Source: Budorcas taxicolor (Eukaryota; Chordata; Mammalia; Artiodactyla; Bovidae). Taken from it: a DNA stretch of 64,000 bases. The first letter of the stretch is position 1, and the number at the start of each line of letters is the position of its first letter. Position numbers and translations under genes: made by a program. Positions 1 through 12,874 of the stretch are shown one piece after another. The stretch lies in the NCBI RefSeq assembly GCF_023091745.1, contig NC_068926.1:42246001-42310000 (forward strand), written 5' to 3'. A model generated the notes under the pieces. That model made no database searches. It was not told where the DNA came from and was given only the letters and a program-made list of their open reading frames with translations.

Positions 1-655
1 AAAAAATATACTTTTAGAATTCTTTCTTCCAAGAGTATATGATCAATGCTATTCCTGAATTTCTTTATGAATCAAATTCACAAGGATATTTAAGATAATC
101 TATTTAAAAAATAAAATAAAAAATAAAAGGCAGTGGGACTTACTTTTCAAATACCTCATTTTAAATGAATTTTTCTAAAACAGATGCCACTTATACATAT
201 TTTTTCAATTTCTCTAAATAAATGTGTTTACAATGTTTCAAAGGGTATTCAGTGTGTGCAACAGTTTTACGAAAGAACTATGTTTTCTCCAACATCTCCA
301 TCTACTGGCTTAGAGAAAAAGCAGATTTTTATCTGCTATTTCTTTAAATTTAATATTTTTACAATTTATTTTTCATGAAATTGAAACATCAAAGTATTAA
401 ATTATTTTAAATAGATTAATAGCTATTTGTCAGTCATTCATTAAAAAACAGGAACAATTTTGAAGAAGACATTTAATAATTTTAATTCCAAAGCCCTATG
501 TGATCAAATATGTTCATAACTCTTTTAGACAATTTTATTTTAACCAAGTTTTAATAATAAGCACAACATTAAAGTTTATCAAAACTTTTTAGAATGTAAA
601 AATGTTTATTATTTCCTAAAACTTGTTGATTTTGTTAACCTATATACAATATGTG

Positions 656-924
656 CTGCTGCTACTAAGTCAGTAAGTCATGTCCGACTCTGTGCGACCT
701 CACAGACGACAGCCCACCAGGCTCTCCCGTCCCTGGGATTCTCCAGGCAAGAACACTGGAGTGGGTTGCCATTTCCTTCTCCAGTGCATGAAAGTGAAAA
801 GTGAAAGTGAAGTCGCTCAGTTGTGTCCAACTCAGCGACCCCATGGACTGCAGCCCACCAGGCTCCTCCGTCCATGGGATTTTCCAGGCAAGAAGTACTG
901 GAGTGGGGTGCCATTGCCTTCTCC
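656..924 (-). repeat. BOV-A2 SINE
   Basis: This is a full two-unit BOV-A2 copy in antisense. It starts with the complement of the (CAG)n tail and ends with the complement of the GGAGAAGG head. It is flanked by a perfect 10-bp target-site duplication, acaatatgtg, at 646-655 and 925-934. It lies in GRIA2 intron 2. Confidence 0.96.
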
Positions 925-2637
925 ACAATATGTGCATATCACATCTATTATTTTCATAAAAATATTGACTGTAATAAATTGATTTTGTAGAAAAACTATT
1001 AGAATATCATCACATCCTCAGACCAAACTGCTTAGACAAGACCCAGTGGCAGTGTACAGGGAAGGCCTCCAGGCCCATAAGGATTTGAAAACTATAGGAA
1101 AGAGAATTAAGGGGAAAGGTTAGGGGAAAATGAGTTGATATAGGAATAGCATTCATTTATTCTCTGATGACTAGAAGGTACTCAACAAACACTGAAGCTG
1201 AAGCAGGAGGTGAGAAGAAGGAAAGGAGCAAGCAAGGAAAGAATTCTTGAGGCCCATCACTGATTTAACTGTTGAACATCGGATGCTAAGTTACTTATTT
1301 TTCTGGTTTCATGGACTTTCTCATGTTGAAGTCTTAAGTTGAAGCAGGCTTGAGGGGGAAGAAAAATAAAACCTTAGTAGACTCTCTAGCTAAGAAGAAA
1401 GAAGGAAGAAAGGAAATGGGGAGGGAGGCAGAAAAAGGAGAAGGCAAAAAACTGAAAATCTGTCTTTATTTCCTCAGGTACCATGGAAACAAATGGGAAC
1501 AAGTAGGTACTTGAATTATCCCACTGTGACTGTGAAAGAGGGCGTGGGAGGGAGTTCAGAGCCTGCACAGCATTTACTGGGTTCAGAATGTAATGACTTC
1601 ATTTCATTTGCAAAACCTTAACCCATTCAGTGGGTCCTGCCATGTCAGTCTCAGCATTCCCAAAACAGCCTTTCCATCTCAGGAATACAATTAAATTAGC
1701 AAACTAGTCTTTGCTATTTTACAATTATACTGTTAAGATTCACAAATTTACTTTCTTAATACATTAAATTTATATACTACACTTAGGGTTAAATTTACCC
1801 TATGGGATTTTTATGTTTTAACTCAGAGGAAGGGCAAGCTATTTTATGAAAGCTGACTGATGATACATATTTTAATGGTAGAATTATGAAGTAGAATTCC
1901 TTAGATTTCTGTAGGAAGTGGGAGAAAGTCAGGTTGGTTTCCGCTACCTACATGTTTGACACTGCTGCTTCCACTTCATAAAGGAAAGAATCAAGGATTC
2001 CCCTGATTGTGGAGCCAAGGAAACAAAGGCTAAGCATTGGAGAAAATGCCTTGAGCAGGATTTAAGTGATCAAAACTCATCTTTAATAAATTCGGTATCA
2101 GAGATTTCCACTCATTTCTGGACTGCTCACTTTGTGAGTGCATTTTATATGTTAGCATCTCTCCCTCTGAAAAGAAATAAAATAATTTTACATTCTCTAT
2201 TACTTTTGGTTTAAAAAGAAGAAAAGAAGGATACAAACACTCCATTTCATTTTGCAAACTCTGTATTGTAAAATTCCTAAAGGAATGAAGAAATTGAGCC
2301 ACAAAAATTTTAGGTGCCGGTAGATGAGTTAATGTCAACTCCAGAAAATTCTATTCAGAGTGATAGAATTTTTTCTTCTGTAACTAGTTCTATTCAGCAA
2401 TCAGTAAGATTGCTTATAGCACAGGAGTCGAAGAGGCCATGGTTCTGAATTCCCATGCCAGAAACTTGAAAATACATTCAGATCCTCACTGTTATTATTT
2501 TAGTGTCATTGAATAATCCATGCAGGAGTAACTTTGCGACATGGAGACATGCAATCTTTCATTTCAGCTTTATTTTCTGAGAAACACAAAATATCCATGC
2601 AAAATGAAGATTTGATTTGCCCATTTTCTTAGAATTG

Positions 2638-2842
2638 AGCTTTCCTTGTGGCTCAGCTGGTAAAGAATCCACCTGCAATGCAGGAGACCTGGGTTCGATC
2701 CCTGGGTTGGGAAGATCCCTTGGAGAAGGGAAAGGCTACCCACTCCAGTATTCTGGCCTGGAGAATTCCATGGACTGTATAGTCCATGGGTTCGCAGAGT
2801 CTGACACAGCTGAGTGACTTTCACTCCACTCACTTGGATGGT
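2638..2842 (+). repeat. Bov-tA SINE
   Basis: This is a tRNA-Glu-derived ruminant SINE in sense orientation. The tRNA-like head (ggctcagctggtaaagaatc) and the B-box-like ggttcgatccc are recognisable. A 9-bp target-site duplication, ttagaattg, occurs at 2629-2637 and 2843-2851. It lies in GRIA2 intron 2. Confidence 0.94.
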
Positions 2843-3989
2843 TTAGAATTGTCAAGCAAATTAAATTTTGTCTCTGTTTTTCTAATGAAATCTGTCTCTT
2901 ATTACATGGATGTATCCATTCTGTGGAACTTTATGTATTTATATCTGTGTTTAATATGTGCATATTTTCTGCCTGTGTATCTTATTTCAATAAAATTTAC
3001 ATTAAATAAATTATTCAAAATATTGAGACTGAGGACCTAAACTAGTCACTTAACCTTAACTAACCATAATCTTGAGTCTTTACAAGCCCCAACATAGTCA
3101 TTCAGCATTTGGAATGAGGAAACACTCATTTCCTTCAGTGGACCTAACTCCTCTGCTCTCAGCCAGGCCCTGGCATAATTCTCACCAATGAATGAACTTC
3201 TACATCATTGACTGTTTTCAAAACATAGAGATATCAATTCTTTTCACCTAGTTTTTAAAACCTAAATCCTCCCAATAATCCTAGTTTTGCATTAGGTTCA
3301 TTACTTTCCACAGCATTTTCACATTAATATACAATTACAAACAGTTGGATTTAGACCACTTGTGTCTAAAACTCACAATTCAGAGGGGGAAAAAAACTGG
3401 AGACCTGGTATCAATTCAAATGAATAATCTAATTCTGGTAGATAAATAGGTCAAATTATAAAGGACTTCAAAAATTAAACTACAGCTGGTTTCTTTGTGT
3501 ATTTACATGCTAAAATTTTTCAAGATATTCTTACATTCTTTTAGGAAGATTTTTTTTTAACTGAAAATTTACTAAAGTCTCAGTCTCTCTTCCTCCCACT
3601 TCCTTCCCATCATGCCCAGTTCCTTTTCTCTCCTGGAATCAACATGTGAAAAAATATATACAGTGCTGAAATCTTAAATATGCTTTCATAAACAGTTGAA
3701 TTCTAAGCATCAAACAGCTCCATAATAATGACCCCTGTTCTATCAGACAGTTGTTTCATTCCTTCATTCATTTGGCTGATGCCAGTTTCAAAACGAGCTG
3801 AGGGTGTTCCTGATACTACAATCAAGCTAACCCATGGAATATACGATTAAAGCTCAACATGGGGACGTGGGATGATAACCAGTTGTTGGTCTAACGTGGG
3901 GACACTGCAGTTGGGATTTTTCGGTGGTAATTTTCCGCTCAGTCCTTTACAGGGGAGCCAGAGTGGGAGGTGAACCATCTGCAAATCCC

Positions 3990-5040
3990 CCCGCGAAACT
4001 GTCAACTCTGAAATAAACACCAAGAACATCAAGTCAGAAAGGAGTCGCCCCAACCTAGTCGCCAGGGCAGGATAGCAGCTGCCGGCAGAGGGCAGGGGGT
4101 CCGGCGGTAGCCGCACCGCCCACGCCCGATCGGGGGTGGCCGCGCCTGGACCCGGGCCAGCCGGTCTTTCCACTGAACCGTGCGGAGACTTAATTGCTTG
4201 AATCCTATTACTTTGAAGCCTGGATGTAGCTTCGCGGCGGGTCCCCAAGTACTGCACGCCGCGCTGGGACTAACAGGATGGCTGCGAAGACTAAAATGGC
4301 TGGTCGGCTGGCTACTTCTCCAGATTCCAAACTCGGCGCATGCCACCTCTTTCAAGTCCTTTTCCTCCCGCATCCTCTGTGGGAGCCCTGCGACTTGAGA
4401 ACAAAGCCCCCGGCCCGCGAGGGCCCACGGTGCCCGGCACACGATCGCCCCGGGACTCAGGCTGCGGCGCCCGGGGCAGCGAGGAAGGACTGTACCGGTT
4501 CCCCGGCCTGCGTCAGCCTCGCTGCACCCCTCGGTGGGCCTTATGTAACGACCCCAAGCCGACTATGGGACCAGTGTGACAACTTGTCCCGTCTCGGGGC
4601 AGAATACAGGCTCGCGGGGTTCACGCAGTGACCCGGAGGGAGGCCTGCCGATTTCACCCCGAGGCCGGGGCATCTACCCGGCAGCCCGACGGCGCGCCCT
4701 GGGGCACCGCGTGTTCCCCTCGCGCGGGGTGCCACCAGGCCAGCAGGGTAAGGAGGCTTCTTTTGAAGACTCCAGCCGAGCCAAGACCCCCAGAACCTAA
4801 GGAAGCCCCTTCGATCTCCAACACCCACCCCCCTCCCTAGTGCGCACACTCTCCCCTGGTTCTCGCTTCCTCTTCAGCCCCCAACTCTCAGCCAGCGGGG
4901 GTCCCCGAGAACGCAGCCACTTTCTCCCGACGCCGTCACACGCACGCGCGTGTGCAGTCACTACACCCGCACACTGACACGCAGAAACACACACACACAC
5001 CAGCCCGCTTTCCGCGTGCGGCGCCCAAAAGGGCATGAAT
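3990..5040. promoter_or_regulatory. CpG island in GRIA2 intron 2, next to exon 2
   Basis: This stretch is GC-rich with frequent CpG, densest from about 4040 to 4760, in sharp contrast with the AT-rich sequence on its left. It adjoins exon 2 and is separate from the promoter island at about 5990-6520. I recognise no exon in it, and the open frames on both strands look like by-products of GC richness. It may simply be the intragenic extension of the promoter island, or hold a second promoter or enhancer. Confidence 0.7.
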
Positions 5041-5048
5041 ATTCATTA

Positions 5049-5966
<918 letters not shown>

Positions 5967-6117
5967 CTAAAAACCAGAAGTGGAGGCAGAAGAATCCCTA
6001 TTTCCAGGTCCTGCGGGTGGCTGCCGCCCTGCGCCCCGCGCCTGCTCCGAAGTCCGGAGGACCGGCTAGATGCAGTTTCCAGCAGGCTGCCGCTGTGGTC
6101 CCAGCGCCTCGGAACAC

Positions 6118-6132
6118 TCAGCACCCTCCCAT
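6118..6132 (-). other. Short GRIA2 upstream ORF (minimal)
   Basis: The ATG at 6132-6130 opens a four-codon ORF (MGGC) closed by TGA. It lies just downstream of the GU repeat in the transcript. Confidence 0.6.
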
Positions 6133-6144
6133 GCGCTCACACAC

Positions 6145-6204
6145 TCACCCTCGCGCGCTTCTCCCTCTCCCCTCTCTCACACGCGCGCGCGCGCACACAC
6201 ACAT
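6145..6204 (-). other. Upstream ORF starting inside the GU repeat
   Basis: An ATG at 6204-6202 interrupts the GU repeat. It opens a 19-codon ORF rich in arginine and cysteine (MCVCARARVREG at its start) ending with TGA at 6145-6147. Its arginine content comes from the GC repeat it reads through. Confidence 0.65.
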
Positions 6205-6228
6205 ACACACACACGGACACACGCGAGT
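6180..6228 (-). repeat. Imperfect GU/GC repeat in the GRIA2 leader
   Basis: On the transcript strand this is an imperfect run of GT and GC dinucleotides, interrupted by an ATG and a CC. It matches in kind and place the GU repeat that represses GluA2 translation in rodents (recalled from the literature). As DNA, the alternating purine-pyrimidine run could adopt Z-form, and it is a likely site of length variation. Confidence 0.85.
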
Positions 6229-6422
6229 CACAGACCGGCAGGCGGGCCCGGCGCGCGTGCGCGAGGCGCGGGGGGCGGCTGGAGCGCCCCTCCCCCGCCC
6301 ACCCCCGCGCCCCGGCGTCTCCCGCGCGCAGGGCTGGCAGCGAGGCTCCGAGCCCGGCCGCCACTGCCCCCCGGGAGAGACCTCGGGTCTCGCGAGCTGT
6401 CGCGCCCACCAGTGATCTGCCT

Positions 6423-6443
6423 TTCAGCACCGCGGACAGCGCC
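6423..6443 (+). promoter_or_regulatory. RE1/NRSE silencer (REST site)
   Basis: The 21-bp element has both halves of the REST consensus: TTCAGCACC at 6423-6431 and GGACAGCGCC at 6434-6443, with the canonical 2-base join between them. It lies about 600 bases upstream of the GRIA2 ATG. REST binding here would silence GRIA2 in non-neuronal cells and reduce it after ischaemia or seizures, as described for rodent Gria2. Confidence 0.93.
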
Positions 6444-6520
6444 CCACTCGGTGCCGCGCTGCCTTTGTGCCTCCGCGGCCACTGCAGCGGAGATAGATGC
6501 TCCAGCCTGGACCAAATGCA

Positions 6521-9476
6521 GCAAAGCCCACTTCCGGCTGCCGTGCAGAAGCCAAACTGCTAATTGCTGTTGGCGGTGAAGCGTTCTCTCACCAGGCCCT
6601 GCTGTCTTAGGATGCAAGCAATGCTTATTTTTTATCTTCTATAGCCTGTAAATCCCACCTAGCAATAGAGAAACTCTGCCACCCACCTCACCTGACCCGC
6701 AGGAAAGCAAACAAAACACTGATGAAGAAGTGCTCCAAAAGTGTGAACTTTATCTAAATGGGACGTAGCAGGATCCAAGGAAAACCTAAAATTCTGTCTA
6801 CAAAGGTCAAAACCGCATAGCAGAAGATCAAGGCTGACTCTTTCGAACTCTTTGCATGGAAATCTCATTTTTACACTGCTCCACCGGGCTGTGACACCAA
6901 CTTGCCCAGCCTGCCAAGCCGACGCCTGGGACCTGCTTTGGCAGAAATTCCTCACTGAGTTTATGGCTTTAGTGGTTTAAACAAAGCAATAAAGGATGGT
7001 TGAGTACAAGGGACTGTTTCCAGGAGGCAGGAGATTGGATCCCACATCACGGAAGGCGTAGCCTAGTAATATTTCAGAATGCCAAGAGTTAGTCTGCTTT
7101 CCCATGCAATTGTCACAATAATATCACTAGTGTAGCCTCCTCGTTGACTGTTGCATGTTATACTTCCCCTTAATCACTTTGGGCCTCAACTTTTAAAATG
7201 AGAAAGATGAGCAAAGTGGACTCTATGGCTCTCTAATCATGGAATTCTGGAATTCCAAGTCATAGTCTTTCCCTCTTTTTGATTTTCTGTATGTATTCCT
7301 AGGCCAGGAAGTAAAAGAATCCATAATCTATTAATAAGATTTTATACTGCAGGTAAAAATACCACTCAATTCTATCACCAAGAATTTACTTTAGTCCATT
7401 AATATACACTTCTTTGTATGTTGTGAGTCAAAATTCCTTTAATTTTTTTTTTTAAATTAAGAATGAAAATAGTAAGGAAGACTTACATAAATATATATCC
7501 ATATTAACAGTATAAAGGATAATTAAATACATCTGATCTATTCAATCGCTAGTAGTGATGTAAGGCACAAAAATGATTTGCATTATTCTCTATTTGAACT
7601 CTTTATTATACAAAAGAGTGAATAACAACTCAGAGCAAAATAGAAAATTTTTTAGCCATCGTTTTTCTTCAGTTTTTCCCAAAAGAAAAACTTTAACTTC
7701 ATATCAAGTAACTAATAATGAAAGGAGAGAGAGAAGGTTAAATGTGGAGAACTGGTCATGTTTGAAGAATAGCTCAATGTAAATTAATTTTTTTTAAGAG
7801 GTCGCTTCAAAAGCTATTTTTATCGTAATCTATTTCAAAGTCAAGGACAAAGGTGAACCCAGAATTGACTGAATTACAATCTATAAAAATAAATAATATA
7901 AAATAAGAATTTGCTGAATCATAGAAACATTTTTCCTAGTAAATAATATGTAAGATCTCAAGGAACTATTACTGTTTAGTGACCAACTATAATTCATATA
8001 TAAAATAGAAATAATTTAGTAGGCATTACTTGTAATTCAACTATTACTTTGTTACTGTTTTTCACAAGGCATGTACCTTTCACATCAAATATAGACAGAT
8101 ACATCTCTTGCAGCATTGGCATTGTTGTGCTTGTATTATAATTAATGAACTTTTTCAAATTCACAATAGTATTTATCATATAGCATTTTTCAGGCAACGA
8201 ATACTATGTAATAAATTTAAATCGGCTGAAGGAAGTGGTTATGCAAATAAATGAAAAATACTGTAATTTATTTTTAATACTTAGAAACTTCCTGTTTCAA
8301 GAATATATCTCATACTGATCAGTAGTAAAATCAAATTTGAAAATTTCAAAACTACTGAGACTAAAATTGAATAGAATAGTGTGCTCAAAGACACAGTTTG
8401 CTATTCTCTGCCCTCTGCTGTTCAATTTTGGTAATTATCTAAAATGCAAGCATTGTTATGAAACAAGGATAAATAACAGTAAAAATGGAAGAAATAAAAA
8501 TTTAACCATTCTAGCATTAGTTTGTGTGTTTGGTCGCTTTCACTATTGTTGTTTTTTTGTGTGTATGTTAAAATATAATCTTAGCATTAAGGCTAGAAAT
8601 AAATATTATACATAGCATTTTCATTTTTATTTTACTCAGTCTTTTCTTCAGTATAAGATGCAATTATTTTCTTTTAAAATCTGCTTTGAAATGCTTAAGA
8701 TTTTATATATGCTTATGAATTTTGTGTAGTTTTAATTTGTGTTCCATAATGAAAAAGCATTTAGGAAAATCATTATGGAGGGGTTGGGTGGGGTGTGAGG
8801 GTAACAACTTTGAAATGACTGGCCGATCAAATTTTAGCTGAATTCCTTATCAGAATTGGATTATAAATGTCAGCATCATGGTTCCAAGCAATGAAGTGAC
8901 AAGAAGTTTCCTGCCTTCCTATTGATCCTCTGGAACTGGGAAGGCTATTTGAAAGGCTCGGATGCAACTCAGCATTAAAAAGGAAAGTGGCTCCATGCTC
9001 CTTTCAGCAAAAGATAGCAAGGGTAGCAGATCCTACAGAAAGAACCTAGGTCCCAAACATGAACAGAAAGAGAAAACATGAGGATTTTAATCACTCAGGA
9101 CTGGAAATAGAGATATTCATTCTGGGGAGTTTCAGTTCTTTAATTAAGATAATGAATAACGCTAGTAAAAATAGCTATTCAGATTGAGACAGTATTGATT
9201 ATTCTTTTCTTTGTGACACACTTTTAAATCACTGAATAAGATCAACTGCATGATTCAAAACACATATCTGAAGTCAAACTTTTGTGTATTTTTGTAAAAT
9301 GAACTTAGAATAAAGTCCAAAAATTGAATGAATAAGTGAAGTTTTCATTTTAATTTCCTTGGGGCTCTGATTATATGGATTTCAATTAATTTTACCCACA
9401 AATGATCCTGTAGCAGAAATTGGAAAAGTGTTTCAATTAATTAATTAATTTAATAAACTAAATATGACAAGGATAT
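6521..9476. other. Repeat-poor upstream flank of GRIA2
   Basis: This is about 3 kb of mostly AT-rich sequence immediately upstream of the GRIA2 promoter. I see no gene and no clear transposon. The lack of insertions next to a heavily invaded interval makes it a candidate for distal regulatory sequence, but no individual site can be named. Confidence 0.6.
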
Positions 9477-9487
9477 TCTAGATAATG

Positions 9488-9684
9488 TCTTCCATGATAG
9501 CTCGGTTGGTAAAGAATCTGCCCGCAATGCAGTAGACCCTGGTTCGATTCCTGGGACAGGAAGATCTGCTGGAGAAGGGATAGGCTATCCACTGCAGTAT
9601 TCTTGGGCTTCCCTGGTGGCTCAGATGGTAAAGAATCCATCTATAATGCAGGAGAGCTGGGTTCAATCCCTGGGTTGGGAAGAG
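9488..9684 (+). repeat. Chimeric double Bov-tA SINE
   Basis: Two Bov-tA heads lie in tandem. The first covers about 9488-9604 and breaks off in cagtattctt. The second covers about 9605-9684 and breaks off after gggttgggaag. A single 11-bp target-site duplication, tctagataatg, flanks the pair (9477-9487 and 9685-9695), so they arrived together or the second replaced the tail of the first. Confidence 0.85.
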
Positions 9685-9779
9685 TCTAGATAATGAACTT
9701 GACACACTGGGTAAAAGATGGACAGAAAAGAAGCCTTCCACAGGAAATTTCCAGACTTCATTCAAGTAAGCAAATGATT

Positions 9780-9915
9780 GCATGCATGCTATGCATGCTA
9801 AGTCACTTCAGTTGTGTCCGACTCTGTGCGACCCTATGGACAGCAGCCCACCAGGCTCCTCTGTCCACAGGATTCTCTAGGCAAGAATACTGGAGTGGGT
9901 TGCCATTTCCTTCTC
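9780..9915 (-). repeat. Single-unit BOV-A2/Bov-tA-type SINE
   Basis: This is a one-unit SINE in antisense, ending with the complement of GGAGAAGGAAATGGC. It is flanked by a 9-bp duplication, caaatgatt, at 9771-9779 and 9916-9924. The head side carries a small atgcatgc repeat. Confidence 0.88.
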
Positions 9916-9924
9916 CAAATGATT

Positions 9925-10900
9925 AGGGCCTCATCAAATGAGTTTGGAAGAGATCTTTCCTTTTCGGACTTTTGGAAGTTTTTGATAAAGACTGGTATTA
10001 ATTCTTCTTTAAATATTTGGTAGAATTCACCAGAGAAACCATAATATTTTGTGCTTTTTTTGTTGGAGGTTTTTGTTTACTAATTCAATCGTTTTACTGG
10101 TAATTGGTATGCTCAGACCCTATATTTCTTCATGATTCAATCTTTATGACCACTATCTTGAACTCTCTATCGAGTAACTTGTGTATCTACATTTCAATAA
10201 GATCTGTTTTCTGGAGATTTATCTTGTACTTTGTTTAGAATGTGTTACTCTGTTTCTTCATTTTCCTTGACTCTGTGTGTTGTTCTCTGCACATTAGATA
10301 AAATGGCCACCTCTCCCAGTCTTGACAGAGTGGTCTGGGGTGGAAGATAATCCTTGTCAGTCAGACTGGCCTAAGCTCTTGGTTGTCTCTGAAACCTTCC
10401 TAATTGTCCAAGCCACCATCCTCATTCTTGTTTCAGTAGTTGAGAACATGTCAGTGGCCCAAATTGGCAAATCATATTCTGCACCTACAGATGCAGGCTG
10501 CTTGGAAAGTGGGTCCTCTCTCAGCAGCTGGGGTAGTTAATGGTTAAGCTCCTTCCAGGGGTAAACTTGAAGATGTGTGTTTTTCCTGAACCCTCTGTGT
10601 TGGACTGTGGTGTACTGCCACAACAGAATGGAGAGGGTGCTCCTACAACCATTAAGAACTCTTTCTTTATGAATTCAAGCCTTGTTGGCTATCAGGGCTG
10701 GTGATCCTGGGACACATCCCTTGGGCTGCAGCCATAAAATCTGGGGCAACTTAGAGAGGACTGCAGGGAGAAAGCAGAAGAGGTGCCCCAAGCTTCCCCA
10801 GTCTGCAGGGAGAGTTTTGGCTACCTGTATTTGTGTGCTAAGTCAGAAGCCTGATCCTTCTACAGCAAGTCTGTTTTTTTTCTTAAATCAATGATTTACA
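9925..10900 (-). repeat. Old L1-like LINE fragments (antisense)
   Basis: The first 200 bases resemble antisense L1 ORF2 (the gaattcaccagagaaacca stretch). What follows, to about 10870, resembles other L1-derived sequence seen widely in ungulates. From 10870 an antisense L1 3'-end-like motif (gatttacaatatgatattgg) follows. The assignment of the middle part is uncertain. No intact coding frame remains. Confidence 0.5.
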
Positions 10901-11099
10901 ATATGATATTGGTTTCTGGTGTGCAGTGTAGTGATTCAGTATTTTTATAGATTACTCTCCATTTAAAGTCATTACAAATATTAGCCATATTTTCTGTATT
11001 TACATCCTAGGAGACTCAAAAGATCCCTTTCATTTTTGTTGCTTCCTCTGTGCTAAACCCTGAGACAGACAAGCCACAGTGCGTCTCCTGTGTTGCAAC

Positions 11100-11308
11100 C
11101 TTACTTGACCCCAAGAACACTTCATTTAAATGCAATCCCATCAGGAAAAGCATTAGCGTGATCCAGATATTAGACACAATGCATTGTTCGCAGGATAGGA
11201 AGTGAGAGGCAAGGAGTAATAAGAATACACCAGACCACTGTAAGGAATATACACCTTATCCTACAGGAAAGCAGAACCATTTGAGAGTTTTAAGGAAAGA
11301 GGTGAGTT
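11100..11308. repeat. Left part of an older repeat split by an L1-type insertion
   Basis: The stretch ending in gagagttttaaggaaagagg appears to continue at 16308-16500 (gtattttagacggaac, then gggtggagaat). Read together they resemble one old mammalian interspersed repeat whose name I cannot give with certainty. The break carries a 12-bp duplication. Confidence 0.55.
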
Positions 11309-11439
11309 TTTTTTTTCTTTCTTTTTGCTTTTTTTTAGATCTATCTCTTTTTTTAATTTTTAAATTGTTGAAGTGTGATAACTCATTTACAGGAGACTTG
11401 GAAAATTCATAACAAGGTTACATATAATTCTATTGTATA

Positions 11440-12170
11440 TTACAATTATTTTTTGAGTAGATAAATTAAGACTTTTAGGTGGAATTTGAATATCAAACTC
11501 TCAAAAATTCATAGAATGAATATGCAGAGAAATAGAAAGATACAGTCGACCTGAAAAGCACTATGAACCAATTCAGCATAATTAAGATTTATACAATTTT
11601 AACATAACAGTAGGATACATATTCTACTCAAGTTCCCATAGATTATAAACTAGGATACTCTGGAACATATCCAGGGACATAAAACAGGTGTAAAAATATC
11701 ATGGTCTAAAGATATTGAAATCATACAGTCTTTTTTTTATCACTATGGAATTATGTTTGAAGTCAATATCAAAAGATATGTGAAAACAACCCACATATTT
11801 TCAAGTACAATGTGATATTTACCAAAAGATGCTTTGACTTAAATGTTGAAAGCCTCAAAAAAGTTAGAATGAAAAAACACAGAAGGTGATTGCAGAGAAA
11901 AAAGTATTTAAAGGAGAAATTAATATCAAAGATACTTAAAAAAAAATCCCATGAATTTGGAAAATAAATGTCCATTTTTAAATGATAGGTATATCTAAGA
12001 AGCCATTACAAAGAAAATTAGGAAATATTTACAAAGAATAAAAATGAAAAGAGAATTTACCAGAGTTTGTTGCAGGCAACTGAGGCTACTTAATGCAATT
12101 AAATGCAATGTAGAGTCTTGGATAAGATATGAAAAAAAATAATGGACACTAGTATAAAATTTGGTGAAAT
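11440..12170 (+). repeat. Old L1 ORF2 fragment (sense)
   Basis: This diverged but recognisable L1 ORF2 stretch contains the equivalents of the endonuclease-to-RT linker (gaaatcatacag, then actatggaatta). It has many stops and indels. The stretch 12170-12870 continues AT-rich and may be further L1, without clear landmarks. Confidence 0.6.
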
Positions 12171-12874
12171 TTGAATAAGATATATACTTTAATCAATAAT
12201 ACTGTAGTACATATTAATTTCTTTTTTTTTTTTTGCACCATAGTATTTCTTTATATTCTCAGAATTGGATTAGAAGTTTCAAGCCTCATTCAAATTTTTT
12301 TAAAAAAACACTAAGGTATATTTTCTAGACTTTTAGCAGTAATACTAGATGCCAAAACAAAATGGAACTATATCAAATTTCTGAGTGAATATAAATTAGA
12401 AATCTAGCATTCTATTCATACTAAGTCAAACAGTGGAATCAAAATATCTCAAATTTTTTAGCCAGGCAAAAATTCAGAAATGTATAAAAATATATATTAT
12501 ATATACTATTTATTTATATATATGTATACAAAAGCTTTTTATTATGCATGATAAAGGCTTGAGAAAGAACAGTAATGAAATTGGAAAACATAAACTAAAT
12601 GAAAGAGCAGCACTGAATATGAAATAGAAAAAATGAAACAAGCTAGATAAAAATAAAAGATCTTAATACAGTCCAGTTGTTTTTAAACACAGCTGCTCAC
12701 TGGAAACACATCTGGAGCTTTGGAGAAAAGAAAGAATACCAGGAAATTTGTATTTTTCAAAAAATTTCAAGATAAATCCAATATGCATCTGGATTTTAGA
12801 AAATGACTATAGATTTTTCTATTAAATGGTAGTTATAGTGATACAGTTCTATTATTTTCTGTTGTCCCCCTTGT

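Larger units (their letters stand above)
5990..6520. promoter_or_regulatory. GRIA2: GRIA2 promoter CpG island
   Basis: This block is very GC- and CpG-rich and covers the distal leader and core promoter of GRIA2. It contains GC boxes for Sp1-type factors (ggggcgg at 6272-6278; cccgccc at 6294-6300), an NRF-1-like palindrome (gcgcgtgcgc at 6253-6262) and the RE1 element at 6423-6443. I see no TATA box, which fits dispersed initiation. Sp1, NRF-1 and RE1 control has been described for rodent Gria2. Confidence 0.9.

Noticed and set aside
2638..2842. tRNA gene suggested by the tRNA-like head and B box (same for all Bov-tA and CHR copies)
   Set aside because: These are tRNA-derived SINEs: the cloverleaf is degenerate, a non-tRNA body follows, and target-site duplications flank them.
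3847..5036. Several 70-137-codon frames in the intron 2 CpG island
   Set aside because: GC-rich sequence depletes stop codons. Frames overlap on both strands with no domain, splice logic or known GRIA2 exon.
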